Below the pieces are notes generated by a model. That model saw nothing but the letters and a program-made list of their open reading frames with translations, searched no databases and had not been told where the DNA came from. DNA of 33,576 bases, taken from NCBI GenBank assembly GCA_913055895.1, contig CAJXLE010000008.1:1-33576 (forward strand). The letters are read 5' to 3'. Position 1 is the first letter of the stretch, and each line of letters starts with the position of its first letter. This DNA comes from an uncultured Bacteroidota bacterium (GTDB lineage Bacteria; Bacteroidota; Bacteroidia; Bacteroidales; UBA12077). The position numbers and the translations under genes were made by a program. Shown one piece after another: positions 20,121-28,363 of this stretch.

Positions 20121-20273
20121 CTTAGCCTTATTCTTAACCTTACCTTACCTCATCTTAGCCTTAGCCTTAGCCTTAGCCTTATTCTTAACCTTACCTTACC
20201 TCATCTTAGCCTCAGCCTTAGCCTTAGCCTTATTCTTCACCTTACCTCATCTTAGCCTTAGCCTTAGCCTTAC
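20121..20273. repeat. Higher-order tandem repeat: 3 x 51 bp built from CTTAGC/CTTANN hexamers
   Basis: Copies at 20121-20171 and 20172-20222 differ at one base by eye; the third (20223-20273) has one 6-bp unit lost and another gained. Looser CTTANN sequence extends from about 20094. Confidence 0.9.
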
Positions 20274-20329
20274 CTCTTCACCTCCACCCAATAAATCCCC
20301 TGCCATAAACAATTCTCCCAAATAAATAC

Positions 20330-20337
20330 TATCTTTG
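20330..20337 (+). promoter_or_regulatory. Bacteroidota-type -7 element TATCTTTG
   Basis: Exact TAnnTTTG match about 30 nt upstream of the HAD phosphatase start. Confidence 0.45.
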
Positions 20338-20367
20338 CCGGTTGCCTCTAACAGCAAAAATCCAACC

Positions 20368-21060
20368 ATGAAAAAATACTGCTGCATCTTTTTTGATCTG
20401 GACCGAACCCTCTGGGACTTTGAAGCCAACTCCCGCCAGGCTTTTCTGGATATGTATGACAAATATGACCTGGGTAAAATATTTCCGGACTTTGAAACCT
20501 TCGAACAAACCTACCGGCAATACAACCGCCAGTTGTGGCAAGATTACCGCAACGGCAAGATAGCCAAGGAGGTGCTTAAATACGTACGCTTTCAAATGAC
20601 CCTGGAGGCTTTTGGCAGGAACGACCTTGCCCTGGCCAAAAAGCTTGGAGAGGACTATGTGCAGATCAGCGCCACCAAAACACAGCTTTTCCATCACACA
20701 CATGAAGCCCTCGACCATCTGAAAGAACGCTACCGTTTGTTTGTGATCACCAATGGCTTTGAGGAGGTACAACTAAAAAAGATCAGGAACAGCAAACTTG
20801 AAGGGTATTTCGAAGAGATCATCACCTCGGAAAAAGCCGGGGTGCAGAAGCCACATGGGGAGATATTCCATTATGCCCTGGGAAAGGCCGGGGCCACAGC
20901 CGAGACATCTCTGATGATTGGGGATGATGTAGAGGGCGACATCCTGGGTGCCCGTTCACAAGGCATGGACCAGGTGCTTTTCAACCCCCACGGAAAAAAA
21001 TTTGATACCACCCCCACCTATGAGATCCGTTCCCTGTTGGAACTCAAACAAATTCTCTGA
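20368..21060 (+). CDS. HAD family hydrolase, YjjG-type (noncanonical pyrimidine nucleotidase-like)
   Basis: CIFFDLDRTLWDFEANS, FVITNGFEEVQLKKI, GVQKPHGEIFHYAL, LMIGDDVEGDILGARSQGMDQ. Confidence 0.9.
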   Translation: MKKYCCIFFDLDRTLWDFEANSRQAFLDMYDKYDLGKIFPDFETFEQTYRQYNRQLWQDYRNGKIAKEVLKYVRFQMTLEAFGRNDLALAKKLGEDYVQISATKTQLFHHTHEALDHLKERYRLFVITNGFEEVQLKKIRNSKLEGYFEEIITSEKAGVQKPHGEIFHYALGKAGATAETSLMIGDDVEGDILGARSQGMDQVLFNPHGKKFDTTPTYEIRSLLELKQIL

Positions 21061-22602
21061 TTAGAAGGGTGCTTCCTCGTCAAAGCCGGTATTGCTGCTC
21101 ATGCCCTGCGACGATTCATTGTCGCTGCTGCCACCCTCCTCGTTCATTCTCGAGCCTATGATCATGGAAGTATTGTCATCGCCACTCTCCTCACTGATCT
21201 CCCCCATGGACGTATCTTCCAACTCTTCAAACTTAGCCAGTTCTTCGCGGAATTTAAGGTGTATATCTGCCAGTCCCCCATTCCGGTGTTTGGCAATGAT
21301 GATCTCTGATATGCCTATCAGGGAATTGCCGTAGCCATCTTCGGTGATGCCGTATCTTTCGGGGCGGTGAATAAAAAGCACCATGTCGGCATCCTGCTCG
21401 ATGGCACCCGACTCCCTCAGGTCGGAGAGCTGTGGCCGCTTCTCACCGGAACGCAGCTCCACACTTCTGTTGAGCTGGGAAAGGGCTATGATGGGGATGT
21501 TCAGCTCTTTGGCTATCCCTTTCAGCGAACGGGAGATGATGCTGACCTCCTGTTCACGGTTGCCCCGGTGATCACCGGGACCGCTCATCAGCTGCAGATA
21601 ATCGACAAACACGGCTTCCACATTGTATTGATCCTTCAGGCGGCGGCACTTCGACCGCAGCTCAAAAACGGTGATGGCCGGGGTGTCATCAATGTAAATC
21701 GGGGCATCCACCAGTTTCTTGATCTTATACTCAAGCTGCTCCCACTCCTTATGCGAAAGACGGCCATTGCGGATCTTATCCGACGACAACTCCGTTTCGC
21801 TCACTATCAATCGGTTGACCAACTGAAGGGAACTCATCTCCAGTGAAAAAACCCCCACCGGCCGCTCGTGTTCCACTGCCATGTTCCTGGCCATGGTAAG
21901 GGTGAAGGCGGTCTTACCCATCGAAGGCCTTGCCGCAATGATCACCAGGTCGGATGGTTGCCAGCCCGAGGTGACGCGATCCAGCTTCGTGAAACCCGAT
22001 GGCACACCACTCAGCCCCTCCTCCTTCTTGGAGGCTTCCTCAATCTGGTCTATAGCTTCCTGTATCAGCGTGCTGATCTTGGAAGTTTCCTTTTTGATGT
22101 TGGACTCGGTGACCTTAAAAAGCTCGGATTCGGAAAAATCGATCAAATCATTGACATCTACCGAATCATCGTAGGCTTTGCCTTGTATCTCACTGGCAAC
22201 GCGAATAAGCTCTCTCTGAATATGTTTCTGGGCTATGATGCGGGCATGGTACTCAATATGAGCTGCAGTGGCCACCTTGCTCGTGAGCTGGGTGATATAG
22301 ACCGGACCTCCCACTTCTTCAAGCTCCTCGCGCTTCTTAAGCTCCTCGGTGACAGTAAGTATGTCGATGGGTTGAAGGTTCTGTGAAAGCTGAAGGATCG
22401 CCTTGTAAATCTTCTGGTGGGCTTCCTTGTAAAAACTCTCCGGCGCCAGGATGTCCATGACCGAGATGATTGCATCCTTCTCCAGCATAATGGCACCCAG
22501 CACAGCCTCTTCCAGATCCACCGCCTGGGGTGGCTTCTTGCCGTAATCGAGCGCCTCCTCTATGAAATTTGACCTGTATTTCTGATTCTTATTCTCTGCC
22601 AT
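21061..22602 (-). CDS. dnaB: Replicative DNA helicase DnaB
   Basis: PPQAVDLEEAVLGAIMLEKDAI, Walker A ARPSMGKTAFTLTMARN, FSLEMSSLQLVNRL, VFVDYLQLM, LSQLNRSVE. Start at MAENKNQKYRSN. Confidence 0.97.
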   Translation of the reverse strand: MAENKNQKYRSNFIEEALDYGKKPPQAVDLEEAVLGAIMLEKDAIISVMDILAPESFYKEAHQKIYKAILQLSQNLQPIDILTVTEELKKREELEEVGGPVYITQLTSKVATAAHIEYHARIIAQKHIQRELIRVASEIQGKAYDDSVDVNDLIDFSESELFKVTESNIKKETSKISTLIQEAIDQIEEASKKEEGLSGVPSGFTKLDRVTSGWQPSDLVIIAARPSMGKTAFTLTMARNMAVEHERPVGVFSLEMSSLQLVNRLIVSETELSSDKIRNGRLSHKEWEQLEYKIKKLVDAPIYIDDTPAITVFELRSKCRRLKDQYNVEAVFVDYLQLMSGPGDHRGNREQEVSIISRSLKGIAKELNIPIIALSQLNRSVELRSGEKRPQLSDLRESGAIEQDADMVLFIHRPERYGITEDGYGNSLIGISEIIIAKHRNGGLADIHLKFREELAKFEELEDTSMGEISEESGDDNTSMIIGSRMNEEGGSSDNESSQGMSSNTGFDEEAPF

Positions 22603-22651
22603 CACTCTTTTCTTTCGATATATCAAAAGTAATAATAGATTGCTTTTTTTC

Positions 22652-22669
22652 ATCACCTGATCAGGTGAT
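22652..22669. other. 18-bp perfect palindrome ATCACCTGATCAGGTGAT
   Basis: Self-reverse-complementary, in the divergent dnaB/ispE intergenic region. Confidence 0.9.
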
Positions 22670-22740
22670 CTTATCAAACGGATATCAACAGGCTGTTAAA
22701 AAAAATATTTTATATTGGTGTACTTTTTAACAAGACTGGT

Positions 22741-23556
22741 ATGATATTTTTTCCCAACGCAAAGATCAACATAGGATTGTTCATCACCTCCAGGCGCGGC
22801 GACGGTTACCACAACCTGGAGTCGGTTTTCCACCCCATCGGTCTTTCCGATATCCTGGAGATAAAGGAAAGGACACATCGCGAGCCGTTTTTTGCCACAA
22901 CAGGTATCCCGCTGGACGCCGAGTGCAAAGAAAACCTTTGTTACAAGGCCTACAAACTGATAAGCAAGCATTACAACATACCGCCTGTATCTTTCCATCT
23001 TCATAAGATCATACCGCCGGGGTCCGGACTGGGAGGCGGATCCTCCGATGCCGCTTTCACCCTGAAAGCCCTCAACAGCCTTTTTAAACTGGAGGGCGAC
23101 AGGGATGAACTCATGGAAATGGCCATGCAACTGGGCAGCGACTGCCCCTTCTTCATCGAGAACAGCCCGGCCTATGTATGGGAAAAAGGCAACCAAATGG
23201 AAAACTTCGACCCGCAGTTAAAAGGACAATACATTGCAGTGGTGGTGCCTCAGGTACACATTTCAACAAGCCACGCCTACCAGGGCATCACCCCCCGACA
23301 AAGACCCCTCCCACTCAAAGAATTGATGCAGCAGACCCCCTTCGATCAATGGGCTGAATATATCACCAACGATTTTGAAGCCCCTGCTTTTAAGGAGAAG
23401 CCTCAGCTGGAAGAAATAAAACACTCATTGTATCAGGAAGGAGCCTGGTTTGCATCACTCTCCGGAAGCGGATCTGCCGTGTACGGTTTGTTCTCCCGTC
23501 CGTCCAACCTGACAGATGACTTCGGCCACAGTTTCGTTTGGGAAGGCAAACTCTGA
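22741..23556 (+). CDS. ispE: 4-diphosphocytidyl-2-C-methyl-D-erythritol kinase IspE
   Basis: NAKINIGLFITSRRGDGYHNLESVFHPI, GHMP kinase motif PPGSGLGGGSSDAAFTLKALN, SLSGSGSAVYGLF. Confidence 0.96.
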   Translation: MIFFPNAKINIGLFITSRRGDGYHNLESVFHPIGLSDILEIKERTHREPFFATTGIPLDAECKENLCYKAYKLISKHYNIPPVSFHLHKIIPPGSGLGGGSSDAAFTLKALNSLFKLEGDRDELMEMAMQLGSDCPFFIENSPAYVWEKGNQMENFDPQLKGQYIAVVVPQVHISTSHAYQGITPRQRPLPLKELMQQTPFDQWAEYITNDFEAPAFKEKPQLEEIKHSLYQEGAWFASLSGSGSAVYGLFSRPSNLTDDFGHSFVWEGKL

Positions 23557-23570
23557 AATGGAAGTACATA

Positions 23571-24014
23571 TCATTTATCGGCCCGGGTATAAATAGCGGT
23601 GACATCATCTACCATGCCGCTGCCGTCGTCCACCTGGTATTCCCAGCTGATCGACTGGTAATCCGTGGCTATCTCACCGGTGCCGCCCTTGACAGTATAG
23701 GTGGACTGAAACCTCGTTATCTGCTGGTCGGCCATGAGGTTGAGGCGCGTACCCTCAAGGTTGGCCACCACCTGTGCGTCGGGGTTCACATTGTAAAAAT
23801 TGGAAATATAGAGAATTGTGCTGTCTTCAGGCGACATGGAGATCTCTACATAATAAACTTCCTCCTGAAGACGGGATTTATATTGACTGCTCATCTCCTC
23901 CACCTTCCATTCTCCCTCCAGGGAGGCTGCCAGGTCGGGGTCGTTTCGTGCCTCCTCGCAGGAATAAAAGAAAAGCAATAAAAACACTACTGCAGCCAGC
24001 CAAAGTCGTGTCAT
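23571..24014 (-). CDS. Hypothetical small lipoprotein
   Basis: MTRLWLAAVVFLLLFFYSCEEARNDPDLAASLEGEWKVEEMSSQY: signal II-like lipobox (FFYSC) and lipocalin/META-like GEWKVEE start; family not recognised. Confidence 0.7.
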   Translation of the reverse strand: MTRLWLAAVVFLLLFFYSCEEARNDPDLAASLEGEWKVEEMSSQYKSRLQEEVYYVEISMSPEDSTILYISNFYNVNPDAQVVANLEGTRLNLMADQQITRFQSTYTVKGGTGEIATDYQSISWEYQVDDGSGMVDDVTAIYTRADK

Positions 24015-24174
24015 GTAATAGATTTTCCGAATTTATTGGTAATTAAAAACCGCCACTCCCGGCAGAATTTTCATCAAGCTCACCGAAGGAAGTCGCACTA
24101 AAGGTACAACCGGTTAAAAACATTCATTCTCCCGGATTCCTGCAAGCCCGGAGCAGGGACAGCCCGGCGCCATC

Positions 24175-24543
24175 CTACAGGTACTGGCTGATTTTCCTCA
24201 ACAAAAGCGAAATGTTGATCGGTTTGGTAATGTAATCATCACAACCGGCATTGATGCTCTTGTCCTTATCTTCCGACATGGCATGGGCCGTTTGGGCAAT
24301 GATGGGAATCTGCTCATTGAATTGGCGTATCCTGGTGGCTGCTTCATTGCCGTTCATTCCCGGCAACTGAACATCCATCAGGATGAGATCTAAATCGCCA
24401 TTATTCCGGACCATGTCAACCGCCTCATTACCGTTACGGGCATAAACCAGATCGGCCTGGGAATCACGCAGGACAGTGGCCAGAAACCTGCTGCTCAATT
24501 GATCGTCCTCTACAATTAAAATCCTTTTGTCTTTCCAGTTCAT
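24175..24543 (-). CDS. Stand-alone CheY-like response regulator receiver
   Basis: RILIVEDDQLSSRFLATVL, LDLILMDVQLPGMNG phospho-acceptor Asp, TAHAM, DDYITKPI Lys; ends after the receiver fold. Confidence 0.95.
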   Translation of the reverse strand: MNWKDKRILIVEDDQLSSRFLATVLRDSQADLVYARNGNEAVDMVRNNGDLDLILMDVQLPGMNGNEAATRIRQFNEQIPIIAQTAHAMSEDKDKSINAGCDDYITKPINISLLLRKISQYL

Positions 24544-24941
24544 GGGGCATTGGTTTTTTTACATCCATCCATTATCCCCTCATTGATTTGATTTACAAAA
24601 AATTGCAACCCAAACCATTTATCCCGCCTGTGAATTTTTTCATCTATTATTTTACGAATTTAATCAAAAAGGTGGTTCATTCATTAAAAAAAATAATTGG
24701 AGTGAATTCTTTTTGATCACACGCAGGAATTGGGCGGCAGCATCTCCGGCAAGTAAAATCACCTCCCTCCCCACATTGTCTATTCCGCTGTTCAATACAA
24801 AAATCAAAGGTCAGCTGCAAACAGAGAGCATTCACAAACATATGAAGCCCGGTGGTCAAATTAGAAAAACATTAGGCTTTCGGCGGCGTAATTACATTAT
24901 TTGTATTAATTTTGTTGTATCAACGCCAACATCAACCGGCC

Positions 24942-25325
24942 ATGAAAAAAATTTTCGTAATCGCATTGCTCATCCTGATTACGGCACCCGGCTTTACCGA
25001 GCCTTTGCGAGATGGGGTTCCGGACAAAAGGCCACAAACGCAAATGCCGGAAAGTTACCAGCAATTCAAACACCAATTTCTTAATACCTCAAGGAATTTC
25101 GGGAGCCATATACCCGCCCAGAATTTCAGGGGTGGAGGCGACTACACCATGCTCTATGTTGCTGGTGGATTGCTGGCAGTTACCGGCGGACTGGCCTACC
25201 TGAACTCCAGTCAGAATGGAGGCGACTTTTTCTCAAGCGACAACACAGGAATGCTTATTGGAGGAGGATTTTCCGCTACCGTATTTCTCACCAAATTTTT
25301 TGTGGACCGTTACCGGACCAAATAA
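24942..25325 (+). CDS. Hypothetical small exported/membrane protein
   Basis: Signal-like MKKIFVIALLILITAPGFTEP, one glycine-rich TM-like segment YTMLYVAGGLLAVTGGLAYL and a second weakly hydrophobic segment; TAATTTTG promoter-like element 31 nt upstream. Confidence 0.65.
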   Translation: MKKIFVIALLILITAPGFTEPLRDGVPDKRPQTQMPESYQQFKHQFLNTSRNFGSHIPAQNFRGGGDYTMLYVAGGLLAVTGGLAYLNSSQNGGDFFSSDNTGMLIGGGFSATVFLTKFFVDRYRTK

Positions 25326-25620
25326 AGACTTTCTCTTAGCCTGCCATGACAGTGTAAGCTACAGAAGGCAAAAAAATTATGATGGCAGGATCCTGTAACC
25401 AGCTTAAACCTGTCAACAACTGATTATTTGAGCATAGAACCAACCATGAGCATTACCGCCATACAGGTGCCCTACCTGCACAACATTACCACTGTCCCTT
25501 GGAATGCCTTTTTCATGCAAGTTATGTCCTCCCTCCCGCCAGCAATGCCTGAATAAAAGCTGGCAAAAGGAGCAATCCCTGTTTTCTCATTCCTCTATCC
25601 CTAAGAACCGGCAGCAGGCA

Positions 25621-25639
25621 TTGAAAACGTTTTCGAAAA
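25621..25639. promoter_or_regulatory. LacI-family-type operator candidate TTGAAAACGTTTTCGAAAA
   Basis: 12-bp perfect palindrome GAAAACGTTTTC (25623-25634) with central CG, overlapping TTTTCGAAAA; about 170 bp upstream of the sugar MFS gene. Confidence 0.55.
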
Positions 25640-25765
25640 AAGGATGCCATCTTTTTCTGCAGCCCACCAAAGTCAAATAACACGGTTTTGGTGAATTTCA
25701 GGAAACCATGTTATTTATAAAGGTCTTATTGGGCTCAAAAGTGGCGCTGATTGTAAATTAATCCT

Positions 25766-25773
25766 TAATTTTG
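25766..25773 (+). promoter_or_regulatory. Candidate -7 element TAATTTTG
   Basis: TAnnTTTG match about 33 nt upstream of the MFS start. Confidence 0.35.
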
Positions 25774-25806
25774 ATTGATTTAACGTTTACTTAAAATGTT
25801 TTTTAC

Positions 25807-27558
25807 ATGAAAAAACTTCCCCGACTTTCCTTCTGGCAGATATGGAACATGAATTTCGGGTTCCTGGGTATCCAGTTTGGTTACGCACTGCAAAATGCCA
25901 ACGTAAGCAGGATTTTTGAGACACTTGGTGCCAACATAGAGACCATCCCCATCCTGTGGATCGCCGCACCGGTGACAGGTTTAATTGTGCAGCCCATCGT
26001 CGGGCACTACAGCGATAAGACATGGGGCAAGCTGGGAAGGCGAAGGCCCTACTTCCTTATTGGAGCCATCCTGGCATCCATTGCACTGATCATCATGCCC
26101 AACTCGCCCGTCCTGTGGGTTGCCGCCGGCATGTTGTGGATCATGGATGCATCGATCAACATCTCGCAGGAACCCTTCCGGGCATTCGTAGGGGACTTGC
26201 TGCCATCAGAACAGCGCACCCTGGGCTTCTCCATGCAGACCTTTTTCATTGGCATAGGGGCAGTCATTGCCTCGGCTCTACCCTACATCTTAACCAACTG
26301 GCTGGGTATCTCCAATACCGCCCCTGAGGGGAAGATTCCCGATTCGGTGACTTTCTCCTTCTATGTAGGTGCCGTCATCTTCATAGCTGCGGTAGCCTGG
26401 ACCGTCTTCACCACGAAGGAATATTCCCCGGAGGAATTGAAGGAGCTGGAGGAATACAAGGACGAAGAGAGCAAAACAAGGGCATCCAACGAATACAACA
26501 CCCGGTCGCTGGTCAGCAAGGCCTTCAAGCTGGGCATTGTATCCTTTGTCATCGGGGCGGCAAGCTCTATTCTGGTATATTTTAAGGATTTTACAGGGGA
26601 GCTCTACATCCTGACCATCGGCCTGACCCTTTTCGGCATCATTGAATTATCGTCGGCCTTTCTGCAAAAAACCGGACGCAGCAAACTGGGGATGGTGGAG
26701 ATTTTCAATGACTTTAATGTTATGCCGAAAACCATGGTCCAGCTGGCCTTTGTGCAATTCTTCTCCTGGTTTGCCCTTTTTGCCATGTGGATCTACACCA
26801 CGGCAGGTGTCACCAGCCATATATACAACATGGAGATGGACCAGTCGGTGGTGTCAGAACTCAGGACAAACATAGAACAGGTGGATCCTTCGGCCGGCGA
26901 CTATAAGTCGGCCCAGCAGGTACAGACGCAACTCAACGAATACCAAAACGAACTGGAGTCAACCGAAAGCGAGCAGGTGACTGCCAGCATGAAAGTGGTC
27001 AAGTATTTTTCAGGTGAGGAAAAAACCGAACGGTTCGACCTGAGTGAAACCACCCAGCAACAAATTGACCGCATACAATCTGAGTACAACGAAGGAGCCG
27101 ATTGGGTGGGTGTGTGCTTCTCCATATACAACGGGGCAGCCATACCTTTTGCCTTCCTGCTGGTGTTCCTTGCCAGGAAGACCTCCAGGAAGATGACCCA
27201 CCTGATCGCTTTGATCGTAGGAGGCATCAGCTTCATATCTATCTATTACATCAGCAATCCCACCACACTGATCCTCCCCTTTATAGGGGTGGGACTGGCA
27301 TGGGCCAGCATACTGGCCATGCCCTATGCCATCCTTACAGGGGCCCTGCCCGGTAACAAGCTGGGTGTGTACATGGGAATATTCAACTTCTTCATTGTCA
27401 TACCCCAAATCCTGGCTGCCACCATACTGGGCTTCATCACCAAGAACCTGTTCGACGGCCAGGCGATTTACGCCCTCATACTGGGTGGCTTTACCTGGCT
27501 GCTGGCCGGATTGCTGATGGTGTTTGTATACGACAAGGATCAACCTGAGGAGGGTTAA
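25807..27558 (+). CDS. MFS sugar transporter, SLC45-like (putative maltose/maltodextrin importer)
   Basis: FWQIWNMNFGFLGIQFGYALQNANVSRIFETLGA, GHYSDKTWGKLGRRRPYFLIGAI, many TM segments; genomic context with pgmB and GH65. Confidence 0.88.
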   Translation: MKKLPRLSFWQIWNMNFGFLGIQFGYALQNANVSRIFETLGANIETIPILWIAAPVTGLIVQPIVGHYSDKTWGKLGRRRPYFLIGAILASIALIIMPNSPVLWVAAGMLWIMDASINISQEPFRAFVGDLLPSEQRTLGFSMQTFFIGIGAVIASALPYILTNWLGISNTAPEGKIPDSVTFSFYVGAVIFIAAVAWTVFTTKEYSPEELKELEEYKDEESKTRASNEYNTRSLVSKAFKLGIVSFVIGAASSILVYFKDFTGELYILTIGLTLFGIIELSSAFLQKTGRSKLGMVEIFNDFNVMPKTMVQLAFVQFFSWFALFAMWIYTTAGVTSHIYNMEMDQSVVSELRTNIEQVDPSAGDYKSAQQVQTQLNEYQNELESTESEQVTASMKVVKYFSGEEKTERFDLSETTQQQIDRIQSEYNEGADWVGVCFSIYNGAAIPFAFLLVFLARKTSRKMTHLIALIVGGISFISIYYISNPTTLILPFIGVGLAWASILAMPYAILTGALPGNKLGVYMGIFNFFIVIPQILAATILGFITKNLFDGQAIYALILGGFTWLLAGLLMVFVYDKDQPEEG

Positions 27559-27614
27559 ATGCGTGAATGCGTGGATGAGTGGATGCGTGGATGTGTAAAT
27601 GGGTGAATGTCTAT
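27559..27614. repeat. Degenerate octameric tandem array (ATGNGTGR)
   Basis: ATGCGTGA|ATGCGTGG|ATGAGTGG|ATGCGTGG|ATGTGTAA|ATGGGTGA|ATGTCTAT starting directly after the MFS stop codon. Confidence 0.8.
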
Positions 27615-27667
27615 CCTTGGATAATGAAGCAAAGGCGATGCATGAATGATTAAAAATTGAAAATGTT

Positions 27668-28333
27668 ATGAGCAATACGAATGAAATACAAGCCTGTATA
27701 TTCGACCTCGACGGGGTGATTGTAGATACGGCCAACTCGCACTACAAAGCCTGGAAAAGGCTGGCCAACGAGCTGGGTTTCGACCTGACACCCGAGCAGA
27801 ACGAAAAGATGAAAGGCATCGGGCGCATGGAGTCACTCGACATGCTTTTGGAAATAGGCAACATTGAGGCCGATAAAAAAGAGAAAAAAAAGCTGGCTGA
27901 TCTGAAGAACGGTTGGTACCGCGATTACATCAGCGAGATGCAACCGGACGAGCTCCTGCCGGGGGTGATCGACTTTCTGGAAGAGCTCACTGAAGAGAAT
28001 ATCCTGATTGCCATCGGGTCGGCCAGCAGGAACGCGCCCACCATCGTGCGACAGGTCCAGATAGGCCGTTACCTCGATGCCCTGATCGACGGCAGCAAGG
28101 TGACCAAAGGCAAGCCCCATCCCGAGGTCTTCCTGAAAGCCGCCGAAGAAATGGGAGTGGAACCTGCCCATTGCGTGGTTTTCGAAGATGCACAGGCCGG
28201 CATAGATGCCGCCCGCAACGGGGGTATGAGAACCATCGGTGTGGGCTCGCAGCAAGTGCTTCACAATGCCGACATGATCATACCGGGATTGAACGAAATC
28301 AACCTGGAAAAACTCAGGACTCTGGAAAAGTAG
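27668..28333 (+). CDS. pgmB: Beta-phosphoglucomutase
   Basis: ACIFDLDGVIVDTANSHYKAWKRLANELG, IGSASRNAP, KVTKGKPHPEVFLKAAEEMGV, CVVFEDAQAGIDAARNGGM; located between the sugar transporter and GH65. Confidence 0.94.
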   Translation: MSNTNEIQACIFDLDGVIVDTANSHYKAWKRLANELGFDLTPEQNEKMKGIGRMESLDMLLEIGNIEADKKEKKKLADLKNGWYRDYISEMQPDELLPGVIDFLEELTEENILIAIGSASRNAPTIVRQVQIGRYLDALIDGSKVTKGKPHPEVFLKAAEEMGVEPAHCVVFEDAQAGIDAARNGGMRTIGVGSQQVLHNADMIIPGLNEINLEKLRTLEK

Positions 28334-28363
28334 AACATTCAAACGATTATAAACCGCCAAATT

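Noticed and set aside
20094-20273. CRISPR array
   Set aside because: Repeats are contiguous hexamers/51-mers with no unique spacers, and no cas genes are present.
20121-20273. Genuine telomere of a linear replicon
   Set aside because: Hexamers resemble telomere repeats superficially, but the array is internal, short and flanked by ordinary genes on both sides.
20247-20462. Minus-strand ORF ending in VRLRLRLR
   Set aside because: Formed by translation of the CTTAGC repeat plus antisense of the HAD gene.
21061-22602. Intein or insertion in dnaB
   Set aside because: Length and continuous motifs fit an ordinary intein-free DnaB.
25344-25393. Inverted repeat CCTGCCAT ... ATGGCAGG
   Set aside because: Short 8-bp arms separated by a loop of about 34 nt and no T-tract; weak as terminator or mobile-element end.
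27010-27735. 241-aa minus-strand ORF spanning the MFS 3' end and octamer array
   Set aside because: Its repeat-derived STHPLIHAFTHL segment comes from translation of the array; the rest is antisense to the MFS gene.
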